From the NCBI GenBank assembly GCA_014529385.2, contig CM043953.1, positions 116,339,049 through 116,403,048 of the forward strand: DNA of 64,000 bases. Reading direction: 5' to 3'. Shown here one piece after another: positions 34,258 to 45,434 of this stretch (position 1 is its first letter; every line of letters begins with the position of its first letter). This DNA comes from Adiantum capillus-veneris (Eukaryota > Streptophyta > Polypodiopsida > Polypodiales > Pteridaceae). The position numbers and the translations under genes are program-made. A model generated the notes under the pieces. It was given only the letters and a program-made list of their open reading frames with translations. It did no database searches and was not told the origin of the DNA.

Positions 34258-34816
34258 GATGTTACAAAGTTAAGGTTTCAGTTGGAAACCCTAACCCTAA
34301 TTTTCAGCAGCAAAAACCCTAAACTTAATTATCAGCAAAAAACCCTAACCCTAATTTTCAGAAGCAAAAACCCTAACCCTAATTTTGAGCAGCAAAAACC
34401 TTAACCCTATTTTCAGTAGCAAACCCTAACCATAATCACAGCTGAAATCCTAATCCTCAACTCGGCAGGAAACCCTAACCCTACCCTCATCCTAACCCTA
34501 GCCACTAACTTTAGTTTTTAAGAAAAAGGGAAAAAGCAAAAAACGTAGAGAGGAGAGAGACAACAAAAGTTGTTTTTTTAATTAAAAAAAAGAGCAGCTT
34601 TTTGCGCAAGTAAAAAGAAACCCCCCCCCCCCCCCCCTCTCTCTCTCTCTCTCTCTATTTTAGTCATCACCCATCCTCTCCCCAGGGCCTATAAAAGGGA
34701 GCCCAAACTCCCAACCTAGAAGGGAATCTCATCGCAAAGAAGAAGTACAAAGCAGACAAGGGCGATTTTGTCGTGACGAAAAGAAGGCAAGGATGAACTG
34801 TTGGTTCCAGTGCAGT
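34258..34816 (+). repeat. Possible LTR fragment with telomere-like repeats
   Basis: GTCGGAGGGA followed by TGTTACAAAG looks like a polypurine tract and LTR start. A CCCTAA-type block (34283-34507), a poly-C/(CT)n run (34621-34658) and a TATAAAAG box near 34690 follow. The right end would be cut by the hAT at 34817. No second LTR was found, so the call is weak. Confidence 0.3.
34283..34507. repeat. Degenerate CCCTAA telomere-type repeats
   Basis: Many AACCCTAA motifs separated by short spacers such as TTTTCAGCAGC. They are too irregular for a true telomere tract. Confidence 0.85.
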
Positions 34817-35236
34817 CAAGGTTGTAAGGTATGTAGTATTCGGTACGTGTTCGGTATGTATTGTACATTGTATCGTATGGATTGGGCCATAAGGTACGTA
34901 AAATTCGTGGTATATTTTTTAAAAGCTAAAAATACAGAGAATTTCAAATTTATATACAACCTATCTAGTTTAAAAACACTGCACAATACTTAAACATAGT
35001 CACAACTTTCCAAAAACACTTAAAATCACCCCACAAGTTAAGTAACCGCTAGAATCGAGTCCAGACCACATGGCATAGTGTAAGTCAAAAGTACATAACT
35101 GAATGCTGAATCCTGATACAAAAATAACATAGTCACTCAATGAAGAGTCTGGGTGGCTCAAGCAACAAAATAAAAAGCATAAATGAGTTATGACAAATGT
35201 CCAAGTCCCAAGACCCAAAGCACTGGGCAATCACTA

Positions 35237-36730
35237 CTACTCAAAATCATCATCAGAGGCTGATGAAGACTCAGAGAGCATGTCTCCATCTGTCAAGACA
35301 TTGCCCTCATCATCATAATCGGGCTCTCTCTCCTCTGGCACAGATGCTAGGGGTGCATCGCGCTCATCTGGATCATCAGCCTTTGAACTCTGGGTGTGGA
35401 TGAGTCGAATAGCCTCATTGGCTCGTTTACGAGCAGGCCGAACGGGTAACTTTCCTCTGCGAATGCTCTCTCTGTGTGCAACCTCTGGATCTGCAGCAGC
35501 AATGCGAAGAGGAATACTGTAAGCTCGAGAGCGAGATCTAGTGACCCGACGATCCACGCTCTCTAGCTCCGTGTGAAACTCTCGAAGGATCTCCTCCTGC
35601 TCATCTCTAATCCGTGCATCGACCTCCTCCGCAGTAGGATCTGCCACCATCTTCAACTCTGTGGGATCCACCTACAATGACAAGACAAAACATAGTCCAT
35701 GATTCAACACTGTCTTTTGATCATTGACTTGTTTTCATAAATGTGCATGTAAATCTCACCTGCTTGGGTGTCCCCAAGGCATGAAAGCTGCGCACAAGCC
35801 GCATGTTAGCACGGCAATAAACCAATCTCTCTAACTGCTTGGTGCTAAGACGATTGCGGATCTTCGTGTGAATAAGAGAGTATGCACTCCAGTTGCGCTC
35901 GCATGCCCCAGTTGAGCAATCCTACAGCAATTCAAATAGCGAACACTCATGGGTCACAAGTGTCACGTGTGACAATATAGATTCATCATGCCATAAATAT
36001 AAATTATAATTTAGACTTTAGTATTCACCTGAGAAAGGATGCGCAATGCAAGGTGGCACAACTTGGGAAGGCCATGGCGTCCATAGTTCTTCTGCTACCA
36101 TGTTAAAGGAAGCTTGGTAGCTTCCTTTCTCAATGCTACGGACCGCACAAAGGTGGGTCCTAAACTGTTCATGTAGCTACTCATCTCTGAATCCAGAATC
36201 AATTGCTCATCCTCATCGTATATAATGTTCAGATATTCAGAGCGTAGTGTGAGCAATGAAGCCTCCTCAAACAATTCTTGGCTCTTGTAGAGAGGATGGA
36301 GAACTGCAGCCATCCCATGGATGGGACGACGCATTAACTGCCATCGAGTCTCTACAATAGCCAAAATATCATCACGACTGCAAACAAAATAGTCACAGTA
36401 AGTATGTGTTTTGAAAAATTATAAATAGACATGTCACATGAGGACATTAGAGCACTTTGTAGTTTGTACTTACCGATCCTGTGTCAATGAGGTACATTCA
36501 AAAATGTGTCTCTTCATCTGCATAAACAGATGATACACCAACCCAAGTGTAGAGCCCTCCATGTTTGTGACCCGTAGTAGTACATAAAATGGCTGTAGAG
36601 CCACTGCCAAGGACTGCACCTGTGTCCAGAAGGTCTCATCAAGAACCTTTCTTTGAATGTACTTGGTCGCCTCTGACTGAGCGTGGTGCATCAATCTCCA
36701 CTTTGGATCCACAAGTGTCTGCAACAGTGG
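35237..36730 (-). pseudogene. hAT transposase, 3' exons (catalytic end and dimerisation domain)
   Basis: Four coding blocks on the minus strand join in phase: 36730-36474, 36377-36029, 35921-35760 and 35671-35237, with GT-AG introns of roughly 90-110 bp. They carry TLVDPKWRLMHHAQSEA, then RRDDILAIVETRWQLM, then the hAT C-terminal dimerisation signature CERNWSAYSLIHTKIRNRL. A long acidic tail follows, ending SSASDDDFE. A TAG at 36095-36097 stands after LPLTW, where a second tryptophan would keep the frame; this is the only stop seen in the coding blocks. The 5-bp copy 36731-36735 belongs to the A1 target duplication. Confidence 0.85.
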
Positions 36731-36735
36731 ATCTT

Positions 36736-38212
36736 TGAAACCGGCCTGTTCAATCCAAAAAGGGCGGTAGACTTTACTTCAAACCTTGATTTAGCTTTCA
36801 CCCATTATTAGTCGTCTATTATACCCGCGCTATAGCGACACAAGAGAGGGGAATGGGATACAGATGCTAGAATGCACCTGTATGAGAAGACCGACACCAG
36901 ATTGGCCCCTAACTTAGGCGCCCCTTTCGGTATTTCTTTATTCTTTAAAAGAGGGAATAAATGCTGTGGATCCCTACAAGCTGCCCCGCACAAATTTGGC
37001 TGAATTTCAACTGTTCCGGCCTGATTTCGGCAGCATAACTGTACTAGGACCCTTCATAGTTAGTATTCCCACACATCGACTGACTTTCCCGATGCATACG
37101 GGCACTTTGCAAAACCTGGCGAGAATCTGCAGCACGCTGAATTCTCTGATTTCAGCCCTGAAAATGCGCCAGATCACCTGTACAGCGGTCCCCTTGCGTC
37201 CCCGAACCTCCTGGGGGTATTAGGGTCCGTTTAGGGCCAAAACCCTAAACCTGCAAAAATACACAGCAGGCTGTAATTCACTGTTTCGGGCTCCGTTTCG
37301 CGTGCCGGTCGCATCCGTAGCAAGTCCTCGAGCTCCTGCACCTGTAGGGCTACTTGCCCTTTGAATCAGACGAGATTTCTGGCGTGAAACCTCTCCGAAT
37401 TCACCTGTACCTGCGGGGGGATTAGCCGCTAGCTAATCCAGTACCTGTACAAGAGGCTCTTGCCTCGGCAATCGCGCATGAACCCACACAACTGTACATT
37501 GGTCAAATGAAGAGTCCACTAGAGGGGCATAACATACTGCCAAAGGGGAGAGAGAGGGCAGTGCGTAGCGTGCAGGGCATCACTCGTGGCACCGCACTGT
37601 GCATAAGAGGGAAAGCAAGCACTCCATAGCTCTCAACCTGTGACAAAAAACTGAAAATGAGGCTCTCCCCCTCCTAAATTCAGCGCCACTTCTTGTTGCA
37701 TGAGGCAAGTGCACCAGAAGGTGCCACTTGGCACATTTATAAGCATTTTCCCGTTTCGGGGTTGCCGTCTAAAAATATCCCAACCGGTTGCCCAGTTGAC
37801 TTCACGGCAGAGTAAGAAAATGTTCCCCTTGTCATTCCGAAGGTAATGACGCCAACACATTTTCAAGTCCCAAAATAGCAGTTCCCTAAATTTTAGGAGA
37901 TGCTGCCATTGTATCTTTCTAGGTCATCCGACCCTCTTTGTACACTGCGGCGACATCCAGAACTGAAATGTAGCCTCTGTAGCAAAGGATTCCACTTTGG
38001 CTAGTCAATGACCCCACTTGGCTAACCATAGTCCTTGTCCAACCTTAGTGCTCTCTTGCCCTCAAGCCTGGACTCCCTCTGAACAGTTCCACACTAGCTA
38101 TGCAATGCAGGGCAGTTAGATTTCCCGAGGGGTGTTTCCAAAAAGTGAAAGTAAATAGATAATAAGAAAGAAATCAACAAAAAGGATAGATAGTAGTGAC
38201 ACATTGGTGACA
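36736..38212 (-). repeat. A1 3' LTR
   Basis: 1477 bp from TGAAACCGGCC to TTGGTGACA on the plus strand. It contains the shared motif complement at 36901-36945, telomere-like TTTAGGG/CCCTAAA at about 37218-37250, and TATAAAT on the minus strand near 37735-37741. Confidence 0.94.
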
Positions 38213-38225
38213 TACCCCCCTCTTG
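38213..38225 (-). other. A1 polypurine tract
   Basis: On the minus strand this reads CAAGAGGGGGGTA directly before the LTR, identical to the tract of B2. Confidence 0.9.
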
Positions 38226-38785
38226 AAATCTCAAACGTCCTCGTTTGCATCTATGTCGTACATGCTTACTGTCAACACTGATGTATTCAACACCTGTCGA
38301 CACATATACGACACATACATGCTCATTGTCAACCCTGGTGTATTCAACATCTCGTCGACTCATGTATTGCCTGCGTGTGAACCGTGTCCCAATGACATAG
38401 TGGTAGCTTCGCACTCTGCCATTGCTTTGAGTCACTAACTTTCCAATGACAAAATGGTAGCTGCACATTTTGCCACTGTCTTATAGTACACGTTGGATCC
38501 CGTAACACTTTCGAGCATACCCAAACCGACAGTTTAAGAATGCAGTTACACATGTACTCTTCAATAGAAGCAATCACTGTATCCTTGACAAACTGACAAG
38601 AAATACTCACTTCTATAGCACTAACCAAACTTTTGGACATTCCATAAGAGCAATTGCCAAACTGACAATCTGTACAGCTCTAACATTCATGTAACAGGTA
38701 TTTGATTTGAGCTCACTTTAAATACCATGTACATCATTTGTTTCAGAAGCCATTGTCACACTGACAATCCATTTAGCTTTGAAAC

Positions 38786-41700
38786 TCAAGGGGTCAAGGT
38801 AGGTTGCAAATCGAAGGCTTCCAGGTAAAGTGATAGCACAGTTGGTGACTCTGCAAGTTCACCTTCTTCCATCCACTTAGCATCCATTGGTGGATAGTTT
38901 CTGAACTTTACCAAGTAACGCCTAGCAATCTTGCCTTTCATTTTCCTTTCTTTGTGTGCCAAAATCTGTTCAAGGATCAAGATCTCGTCAAGTTCCTCGA
39001 CTTCCGGCTGATCTTCAGCTGGCATATCTTCTGGCACATCACCCACATAGGGTCTGAGAAGACTCACATGAAACGCATTGTGAATCTTCCAACTGTCAGG
39101 CAATTTCAGCCTATATGCAACATCATTGATTATGTCGCACACTTGAAAAGGCCCATAGTAACGCATGCTGAGCTTTGGAAACAGTCTTTCCTTGCCCTTC
39201 ATCTTCTTTAACCTTGCCTTTTCAAAGCGTAAAAGCACCCAATCACCAAGTGAATATACCACTTCACGACGGTGACGATCAGCTGCTTTCTTTTGCTTTG
39301 CCTGAGTCCTTTCTAAGGCCACTTTGACCTTCTTGTACATTTCATCCATGTCCTGAACATATTTATCTGCTTCAAATATCTTGTCCTTTGTATGCAGTAT
39401 GGGAGGAACTTTCTTGCCACCTTCAACTATCTCAAAAGGTGCCTTGCCAGTTGATGAATGCACTGTATTATTGTATGCATACTCCACCAATGGCAAATAC
39501 TGCTCCCACTTTCCTTTATGCTCTGACACATAGCACTTTAGCAGATCTAGGACAGTAGAATTTGCCTCTTTTGACTGCCCATCTGTTTGAGGATGAAATG
39601 ACGAAGAGAATTTGAGCGTGGTGCCCATATTCTCAAACAAGCCTCTCCAAAACAAACTTGTCATGCGTGGATCACGGTCGCTAACAATCGACTGTGGCAT
39701 GCCATGATACTTGAAAATATTGCTCATAAACAAGCGTGCCATCTGATCTGGCTTTATCTTCTTCCTGACAGGAATAAAATGAGCCTGTTTGCTGAATCTG
39801 CAAATAATGGTCCAAATACCATCATTTCTTGTTTGCGTTCTCGGAAGATCAAAGATAAAATCCATAGCAATACTTTCCCATGGTTTATCTGGAATAGGTA
39901 GTGGTTGCAATAACCCTGGTGCCTTTTGCCTGTCAAACTTGACCTTTTGGCATATTAGGCATTCTCGCACAAAGGCATCCACATCCCTTCTCAATGTAGG
40001 CCAATAGAAGAATGTCTCAACCGCTTTAACTCTAGCATCGATACCACGATGCCCTGCATACGGTGGGACATGACTCTCTTCCATAACTTTGCGTCGCAAT
40101 GGCTTTGTGACACACAATCTGCCATGCATCATCATGAACCCGTCTTTAAGAAGATAGTGTTCATGACGTTGTCCATCCATTAGTTGCTCGAAGACCCTTG
40201 CAAAATCTTCATCATTTGCATACTGTTCTCTCATATCATCAAGTTCATGATGATAAGGAATCGACACAGCTGAAATTTGTGGCTTCCTTGACAAGGCATC
40301 AGCCACAACATTCTTCTTGCCTTCCACATGCACAATCTGAAAATGGAACATGGACAAGATATTTGCCCATCGCATATGCTTCTTAGATAACTTTGTCTGT
40401 GTCAAGAAGTATCGCAAGGTCTGATGATCCGTTTGGACAACAAAGTCTGCACCTAGCAGGTAGTGTTTCCAACTTAAGAGCGCATGAATCACAGCCAGTA
40501 ACTCTTTCTCATAGACCTGCATGGTCATCTCTGGCCCTTGCAAAATTCTGCTCTCATAGGCTACTACCCTGCCATCTTGCATTAGCACTGCACCAATGCT
40601 ACTACCGCAGGCGTCACACTGGACCACAAATGACTTCCTAAGATCTGGCAACACAATGACTGGATCCGAAGTCATCTTTTCCTTTAAGAGATTAAAAGCT
40701 GAAATCTCTTTCTGTGTCCATCTAAAGGTGATTGCCTTCTTTTGAAGAGCATGTAAAGGTGAAGCAATCTCAGCGAAATTACGGATAAACCTTCTGTAAT
40801 AGGAGCATAGTCCCAAGAAGCTTCGGACATCATGCACCGTCTTCAAATTTGGCCATGACTTGATCGCTTCAACTTTTGCAGGATCCATTCTGACACCATC
40901 CTTTGAGACAATGTGTCTCAGAAAGTGAATCTCTTTCAGAAAAAACTCACTTTTCTTTGCATTGATGAGCAACCTATGACTGCGTAGCTCTTTGAACACA
41001 ATGGCCAAGTGATGCCTATGCTCCTCTTCATTCTTTGAGTAGACTATCATGTCATCAAAGAATGTACCAACAAACTGCTGGTGTGGACGGAAAATTCTGT
41101 CCATCATCCTATTGAACGTAGCAGGAGCATTTGTGAGACCAAAGGGCATCATTAAAAATTCGTAAAGGCCAAACGTCGTTCTAAAAGCAGTCTTGTGCAC
41201 ATCCTCTGATCTAATGCGGATCTGATGGTACCCACTCTTTAGATCTATCCTGCTAAACATAGCTGCTCCTTCTAATTTGTCCATAATATCATCAATTCTA
41301 GGTATAGGGAACCTATTCTTGATGGTATTCTTGTTCAGTGCACGGTAGTCTATGCACATACGCCATGAGCCATCCTTTTTCTGCACCAACAACACTGGAG
41401 AACAGAATGGAGATGAACTGGGCTGAATCAGCCCCTTTTCTAACAACTCCTGTACTTGACCCATTATCTCTTTCTGCTGAGCCGCACTAACCCTGTACGG
41501 AGGCTTATTTGGTGGGCTACTGCCTGGCACCAAATCTATCGCATGGTCCTCGGGTCTCTCTGGCGGTAATTGAGACGGTAATGAATCGGAAAAACAGTCA
41601 CTATACTGTTGTAAAAACATTGACCTTTCTTTATCTAGCACAGATAAATTTGATTCATCACAATCTGACACTTCACGTGCAAAAACCAAGTACGCAGAAA

Positions 41701-43900
41701 GATGCTTTTTCATTACAGAAGTAATAGCAGAAGCTGATACAGTGGGAATAGACTCCCCTTTAAGCTTTACATCCAGAATGTGAGTCTTTCCCCTGCTCTG
41801 TACAATGATCTTTTTGTTGTAGGCATCCATGATTCCCTGTACATGAAACAACCAAGGAATACCTAGCAACACATCACATCTGTCCAGTGGCATGATGTAA
41901 AATTCTTCAGCATCTACATAGGACTGGATATGTAGGCGCAACTTTCCGATGATGGGTGTCACAGCCTCTGTATGGCTAGGACATGCCAAACCTGCCTCTG
42001 CTGTATACCCCATCTCTTCAGGTTTGATTCCCAACTTCGAAGCCAATTCTGGGGAAATAAAGTTGGCTTTGGCACCTGGATCAAAAAAGATAAGCACTGT
42101 TTGATCCCTGACCTTTCCCCATGCTCTGCAAAGCTCACTTGCATCTGAATTTGGCTTGTCGCCCACCATATCTGGCACTAGACCAGCCATGGGCTTCTTT
42201 CCTTTCTTGTCTTCCTTGTCATCAGAATCAGCTGGCCTTTTCTTTGTAGGACAATTGTAAGCAATGTGGCCAGGCTGCTCACATATAAAGCATTTGTTCT
42301 CTGTCCTCAGGACCTTCTTTTGCTCTTCTGACTTGTGAGGAAAACGTCTTTTCCATTTCTTTGCTGGCCCCTTTTTTGATTCAGCCGTAGCTTTGTCTTT
42401 CCCTGCGTTGGCTGACTCCTGAGTGCCTTTAGGAGCCTCATTGGGAACGTGCTTCTTGGCTGAATTTTTCTTGCCTGATCCTGCCTTGACGCCAGTGTTA
42501 AATTCACAATCTTCTCCCTTGAGCAAACCATTGCCAGTGTTTGCTACCTCAATGAGCTGCGTCAAAGTAGTGACTTTTGTCTTCGTGCAGTACTTTCTCA
42601 ATCCTTTTGGTAGGCCACAACAGTATTTTTCAATCTGTTCTGTCAATGGCACAAACCTATAGGAAGTTATTGGAAGTAGAGCTTTCCAAAACTTCCGATT
42701 GTAATCATCCAGATTTCTGCAAGTGGCAGCATTTAGCTGGTGCCATTCTGTCATGACATCTGTTTCAAAGTCATCAGATAACCATGCTGCTGCAAAGATC
42801 TGCTTGAAGTAAATCCCTGTGGACGGAGCTTGCCCTTGAAGCAATAAAGTTGTCCACCATTGTCCCGCATTCCCTGTCAAGAAAGTGGCTGCCTTGCGGA
42901 CCTTTGAAGCCTCTGTAAAGTTTTCCCTTGCATAGGCCTTGTCAAACTGCTGGAGGAATGAGAGAGCCTTCTTCCTGTCATCAAACCCTGTAAAGGTCGT
43001 GAATGACACACCTTTGCCACCTTCTTTGTACGGAGTTGGCCTCTCCAGCGGCGTTAAATTGTCATATGGAAGTGACTGAAACATGGGAACACTATTAGGG
43101 TTCATCTGTGTTCCTTGGCCGCTATTAACTTGACCTGGAAACGCCATATTTGGCTGCTGATTTGTAATTCCAGCCATACCAAAATTTGCCTGTGGCATCC
43201 CGAATTGGCCCTGAGTGCTCTGAAACCCTGGTTGCATACCCATGACACTGTACATGGGGTTAGGCATCATCGTTTGAGCACCCCCGAACACTGTTCTTGG
43301 CGTGTAAAACTGATTTCCAGGTGCATGACCAGCCATGCTCTGGAATACCGATCCACCTCCAAAATAGCCAGGGTGTACTGAAGGTGGTGGGAAGACCTGT
43401 TGCATAGCCTGTAGGTTGCTTCCCTGCCCATTAGAACTAGCTATAGGCTGCTGAAAGGTGGCGGGCTGAACTGGTACAGCTTGAAAGACTGGCATCTCAG
43501 CCACCTGTTCTTGCACCTTAGGCATAGGTTGTGGGGACTGCATGTTCTCCGTCAAGTGTACACGTGTTTCCATTGACTGTGCGGTATGAATCACCTGTGC
43601 TCGAGCCTTAACAGGCTTTTGAATATGATCCAGTGACCCAACTTGCTGAGACGGAACATGAGGTTGCAGAAAGGCTAAAAACCTCGGATTCTGCATTACT
43701 TGTGTGAACATAGCCACAGCAGTAGCCAACTGGGTCTTGAATATATCGTCATCTGTCTGTGGTGGTCTTGAGGACTCACCCACTTCATGTATCTGTTGAC
43801 CCTGTGAAGAGGAAACCTCTTCAGTCACATCATCTGGTCTGTCAGCCATAATTGCAATTCCCTGTGTCTGGTCTATGATCCCCTGTGTCTTCAAGCCCAA
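38786..43900 (-). CDS. A1 gag-pol polyprotein with chromodomain, uninterrupted
   Basis: One frame of 1704 codons; MADRPDDV at residue 18 is an alternative start. Gag has a glutamine/methionine-rich N-terminal part and the retrotransposon-gag region, then a CCHC knuckle CFICEQPGHIAYNC near 534. The protease motif [12 protein letters not shown] is near 605 and the RT catalytic [10 protein letters not shown] near 946. RNase H has VVQCDACGSSIGAVL near 1093 and TDHQTLRYFLTQ. Integrase has its HHCC region (PYAGHRGID, CLICQKVKF), MDFIFDLP and SIVSDRDPRMTS near 1405. HPQTDGQSKEAN near 1438 has lysine where the catalytic glutamate belongs. A chromodomain closes the protein (EEILILEQILAHKERK, LVKFRNYPPMDAKWM). 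Confidence 0.95.
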   Translation of the reverse strand: MGLKTQGIIDQTQGIAIMADRPDDVTEEVSSSQGQQIHEVGESSRPPQTDDDIFKTQLATAVAMFTQVMQNPRFLAFLQPHVPSQQVGSLDHIQKPVKARAQVIHTAQSMETRVHLTENMQSPQPMPKVQEQVAEMPVFQAVPVQPATFQQPIASSNGQGSNLQAMQQVFPPPSVHPGYFGGGSVFQSMAGHAPGNQFYTPRTVFGGAQTMMPNPMYSVMGMQPGFQSTQGQFGMPQANFGMAGITNQQPNMAFPGQVNSGQGTQMNPNSVPMFQSLPYDNLTPLERPTPYKEGGKGVSFTTFTGFDDRKKALSFLQQFDKAYARENFTEASKVRKAATFLTGNAGQWWTTLLLQGQAPSTGIYFKQIFAAAWLSDDFETDVMTEWHQLNAATCRNLDDYNRKFWKALLPITSYRFVPLTEQIEKYCCGLPKGLRKYCTKTKVTTLTQLIEVANTGNGLLKGEDCEFNTGVKAGSGKKNSAKKHVPNEAPKGTQESANAGKDKATAESKKGPAKKWKRRFPHKSEEQKKVLRTENKCFICEQPGHIAYNCPTKKRPADSDDKEDKKGKKPMAGLVPDMVGDKPNSDASELCRAWGKVRDQTVLIFFDPGAKANFISPELASKLGIKPEEMGYTAEAGLACPSHTEAVTPIIGKLRLHIQSYVDAEEFYIMPLDRCDVLLGIPWLFHVQGIMDAYNKKIIVQSRGKTHILDVKLKGESIPTVSASAITSVMKKHLSAYLVFAREVSDCDESNLSVLDKERSMFLQQYSDCFSDSLPSQLPPERPEDHAIDLVPGSSPPNKPPYRVSAAQQKEIMGQVQELLEKGLIQPSSSPFCSPVLLVQKKDGSWRMCIDYRALNKNTIKNRFPIPRIDDIMDKLEGAAMFSRIDLKSGYHQIRIRSEDVHKTAFRTTFGLYEFLMMPFGLTNAPATFNRMMDRIFRPHQQFVGTFFDDMIVYSKNEEEHRHHLAIVFKELRSHRLLINAKKSEFFLKEIHFLRHIVSKDGVRMDPAKVEAIKSWPNLKTVHDVRSFLGLCSYYRRFIRNFAEIASPLHALQKKAITFRWTQKEISAFNLLKEKMTSDPVIVLPDLRKSFVVQCDACGSSIGAVLMQDGRVVAYESRILQGPEMTMQVYEKELLAVIHALLSWKHYLLGADFVVQTDHQTLRYFLTQTKLSKKHMRWANILSMFHFQIVHVEGKKNVVADALSRKPQISAVSIPYHHELDDMREQYANDEDFARVFEQLMDGQRHEHYLLKDGFMMMHGRLCVTKPLRRKVMEESHVPPYAGHRGIDARVKAVETFFYWPTLRRDVDAFVRECLICQKVKFDRQKAPGLLQPLPIPDKPWESIAMDFIFDLPRTQTRNDGIWTIICRFSKQAHFIPVRKKIKPDQMARLFMSNIFKYHGMPQSIVSDRDPRMTSLFWRGLFENMGTTLKFSSSFHPQTDGQSKEANSTVLDLLKCYVSEHKGKWEQYLPLVEYAYNNTVHSSTGKAPFEIVEGGKKVPPILHTKDKIFEADKYVQDMDEMYKKVKVALERTQAKQKKAADRHRREVVYSLGDWVLLRFEKARLKKMKGKERLFPKLSMRYYGPFQVCDIINDVAYRLKLPDSWKIHNAFHVSLLRPYVGDVPEDMPAEDQPEVEELDEILILEQILAHKERKMKGKIARRYLVKFRNYPPMDAKWMEEGELAESPTVLSLYLEAFDLQPTLTP

Positions 43901-43940
43901 AACTGACCAAGGCTCACTTCTATGGGAAAAAGTGATTTAA

Positions 43941-43957
43941 TCCCATCGATGGAACCA
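43941..43957 (-). other. A1 primer-binding site
   Basis: On the minus strand this reads TGGTTCCATCGATGGGA, right after the 5' LTR. It is the same site as in A2 apart from one base, and looks like the 3' end of a glutamate-type tRNA. Confidence 0.6.
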
Positions 43958-45434
43958 TGAAACCGGCCTGTTCAATCCAAAAAGGGCGGTAGACTTTACT
44001 TCAAACCTTGATTTAGCTTTCACCCATTATTAGTCGTCTATTATACCTGCGCTATAGTGACACAAGAGAGGGGAATGGGATACAGATGCTAGAATGCACC
44101 TGTATGAGAAGACCGACACCAGATTGGCCCCTAACTTAGGCGTCCCTTTCGGTATTTCTTTATTCTTTAAAAGAGGGAATAAATGCTGTGGATCCCTACA
44201 AGCTGCCCCGCACAAATTTGGCTGAATTTCAACTGTTCCGGCCTGATTTCGGCAGCATAACTGTACTAGGACCCTTCACAGTTAGTATTCCCACACATCG
44301 ACTGACTTTCCCGACGCATACGGGCACTTTGCAAAACCTGGCGAGAATCTGCAGCACGCTGAATTCTCTGATTTCAGCCCTGAAAATGCGCCAGATCACC
44401 TGTACAGCGGTCCCCTTGCGTCCCCGAACCTCCTGGGGGTATTAGGGTCCGTTTAGGGCCAAAACCCTAAACCTGCAAAAATACACAGCAGGCTGTAATT
44501 CACTGTTTCGGGCTCCGTTTCGCGTGCCGGTCACATCCGTAGCAAGTCCTCGAGCTCCTGCACCTGTAGGGCTACTTGCCCTTTGAATCAGACGAGATTT
44601 CTGGCGTGAAACCTCTCCGAATTCACCTGTACCTGCGGGGGGATTAGCCGCTAGCTAATCCAGTACCTGTACAAGAGGCTCTTGCCTCGGCAATCGTGCA
44701 TGAACCCACACAACTGTACATTGGTCAAATGAAGAGCCCACTAGAGGGGCATAACATACTGCCAAAGGGGAGAGAGAGGGCAGTATGTAGCGTGCAGGGC
44801 ATCACTCGTGGCACCGCACTGTGCATAAGAGGGAAAGCAAGCACTCCATAGCTCTCAACCTGTGACAAAAAACTGAAAATGAGGCTCTCCCCCTCCTAAA
44901 TTCAGCGCCACTTCTTGTTGCATGAGGCAAGTGCACCAGAAGGTGCCACTTGGCACATTTATAAGCATTTTCCCGTTTCGGGGTTGCTGTCTAAAAATAT
45001 CCCAACCGGTTGCCCAGTTGACTTCACCGCAGAGTAAGAAAATGTTCCCCTTGTCATTCCGGAGGTAATGACGCCAACACATTTTCAAGTCCCAAAATAG
45101 CAGTTCCCTAAATTTTAGGATATGCTGCCATTGTATCTTTCTAGGTCATCCGACCCTCTTTGTACACTGCGGCCACATCCAAAACTGAAATGTAGCCTCT
45201 GTAGCAAAGGATTCCACTTTGGCTAGTCAATGACCCCACTTGGCTAACCATAGTCCTTGTCCAACCTTAGTGCTCTCTTGCCCTCAGGCCTGGACTCCCT
45301 CTGAACAGTTCCACACTAGCTATGCAATGCAGGGCAGTTAGATTTCCCGAGGGGTGTTTCTAAAAAGTGAAAGTAAATAGATAATAAGAAAGAAATCAAC
45401 AAAAAGGATAGATAGTAGTCACACATTGTTGACA
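43958..45434 (-). repeat. A1 5' LTR
   Basis: 1477 bp, adjoining the primer site. It is the same length as the partner at 36736-38212. Confidence 0.94.

Larger units (their letters stand above)
36736..45434 (-). mobile_element. Gypsy element A1 (chromovirus), full length
   Basis: 8699 bp with two LTRs of exactly 1477 bp, a primer site, a polypurine tract and one uninterrupted gag-pol frame. It sits in the hAT transposase. The flanking 5 bp are ATCTT and ATCTC, a target duplication with one later change. Removing the element restores the transposase frame across FRLRDPLLQ. I counted about 20 differences between the LTRs (roughly 98.6% identical), so it is the youngest large element here apart from D and the copia. 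Confidence 0.95.
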
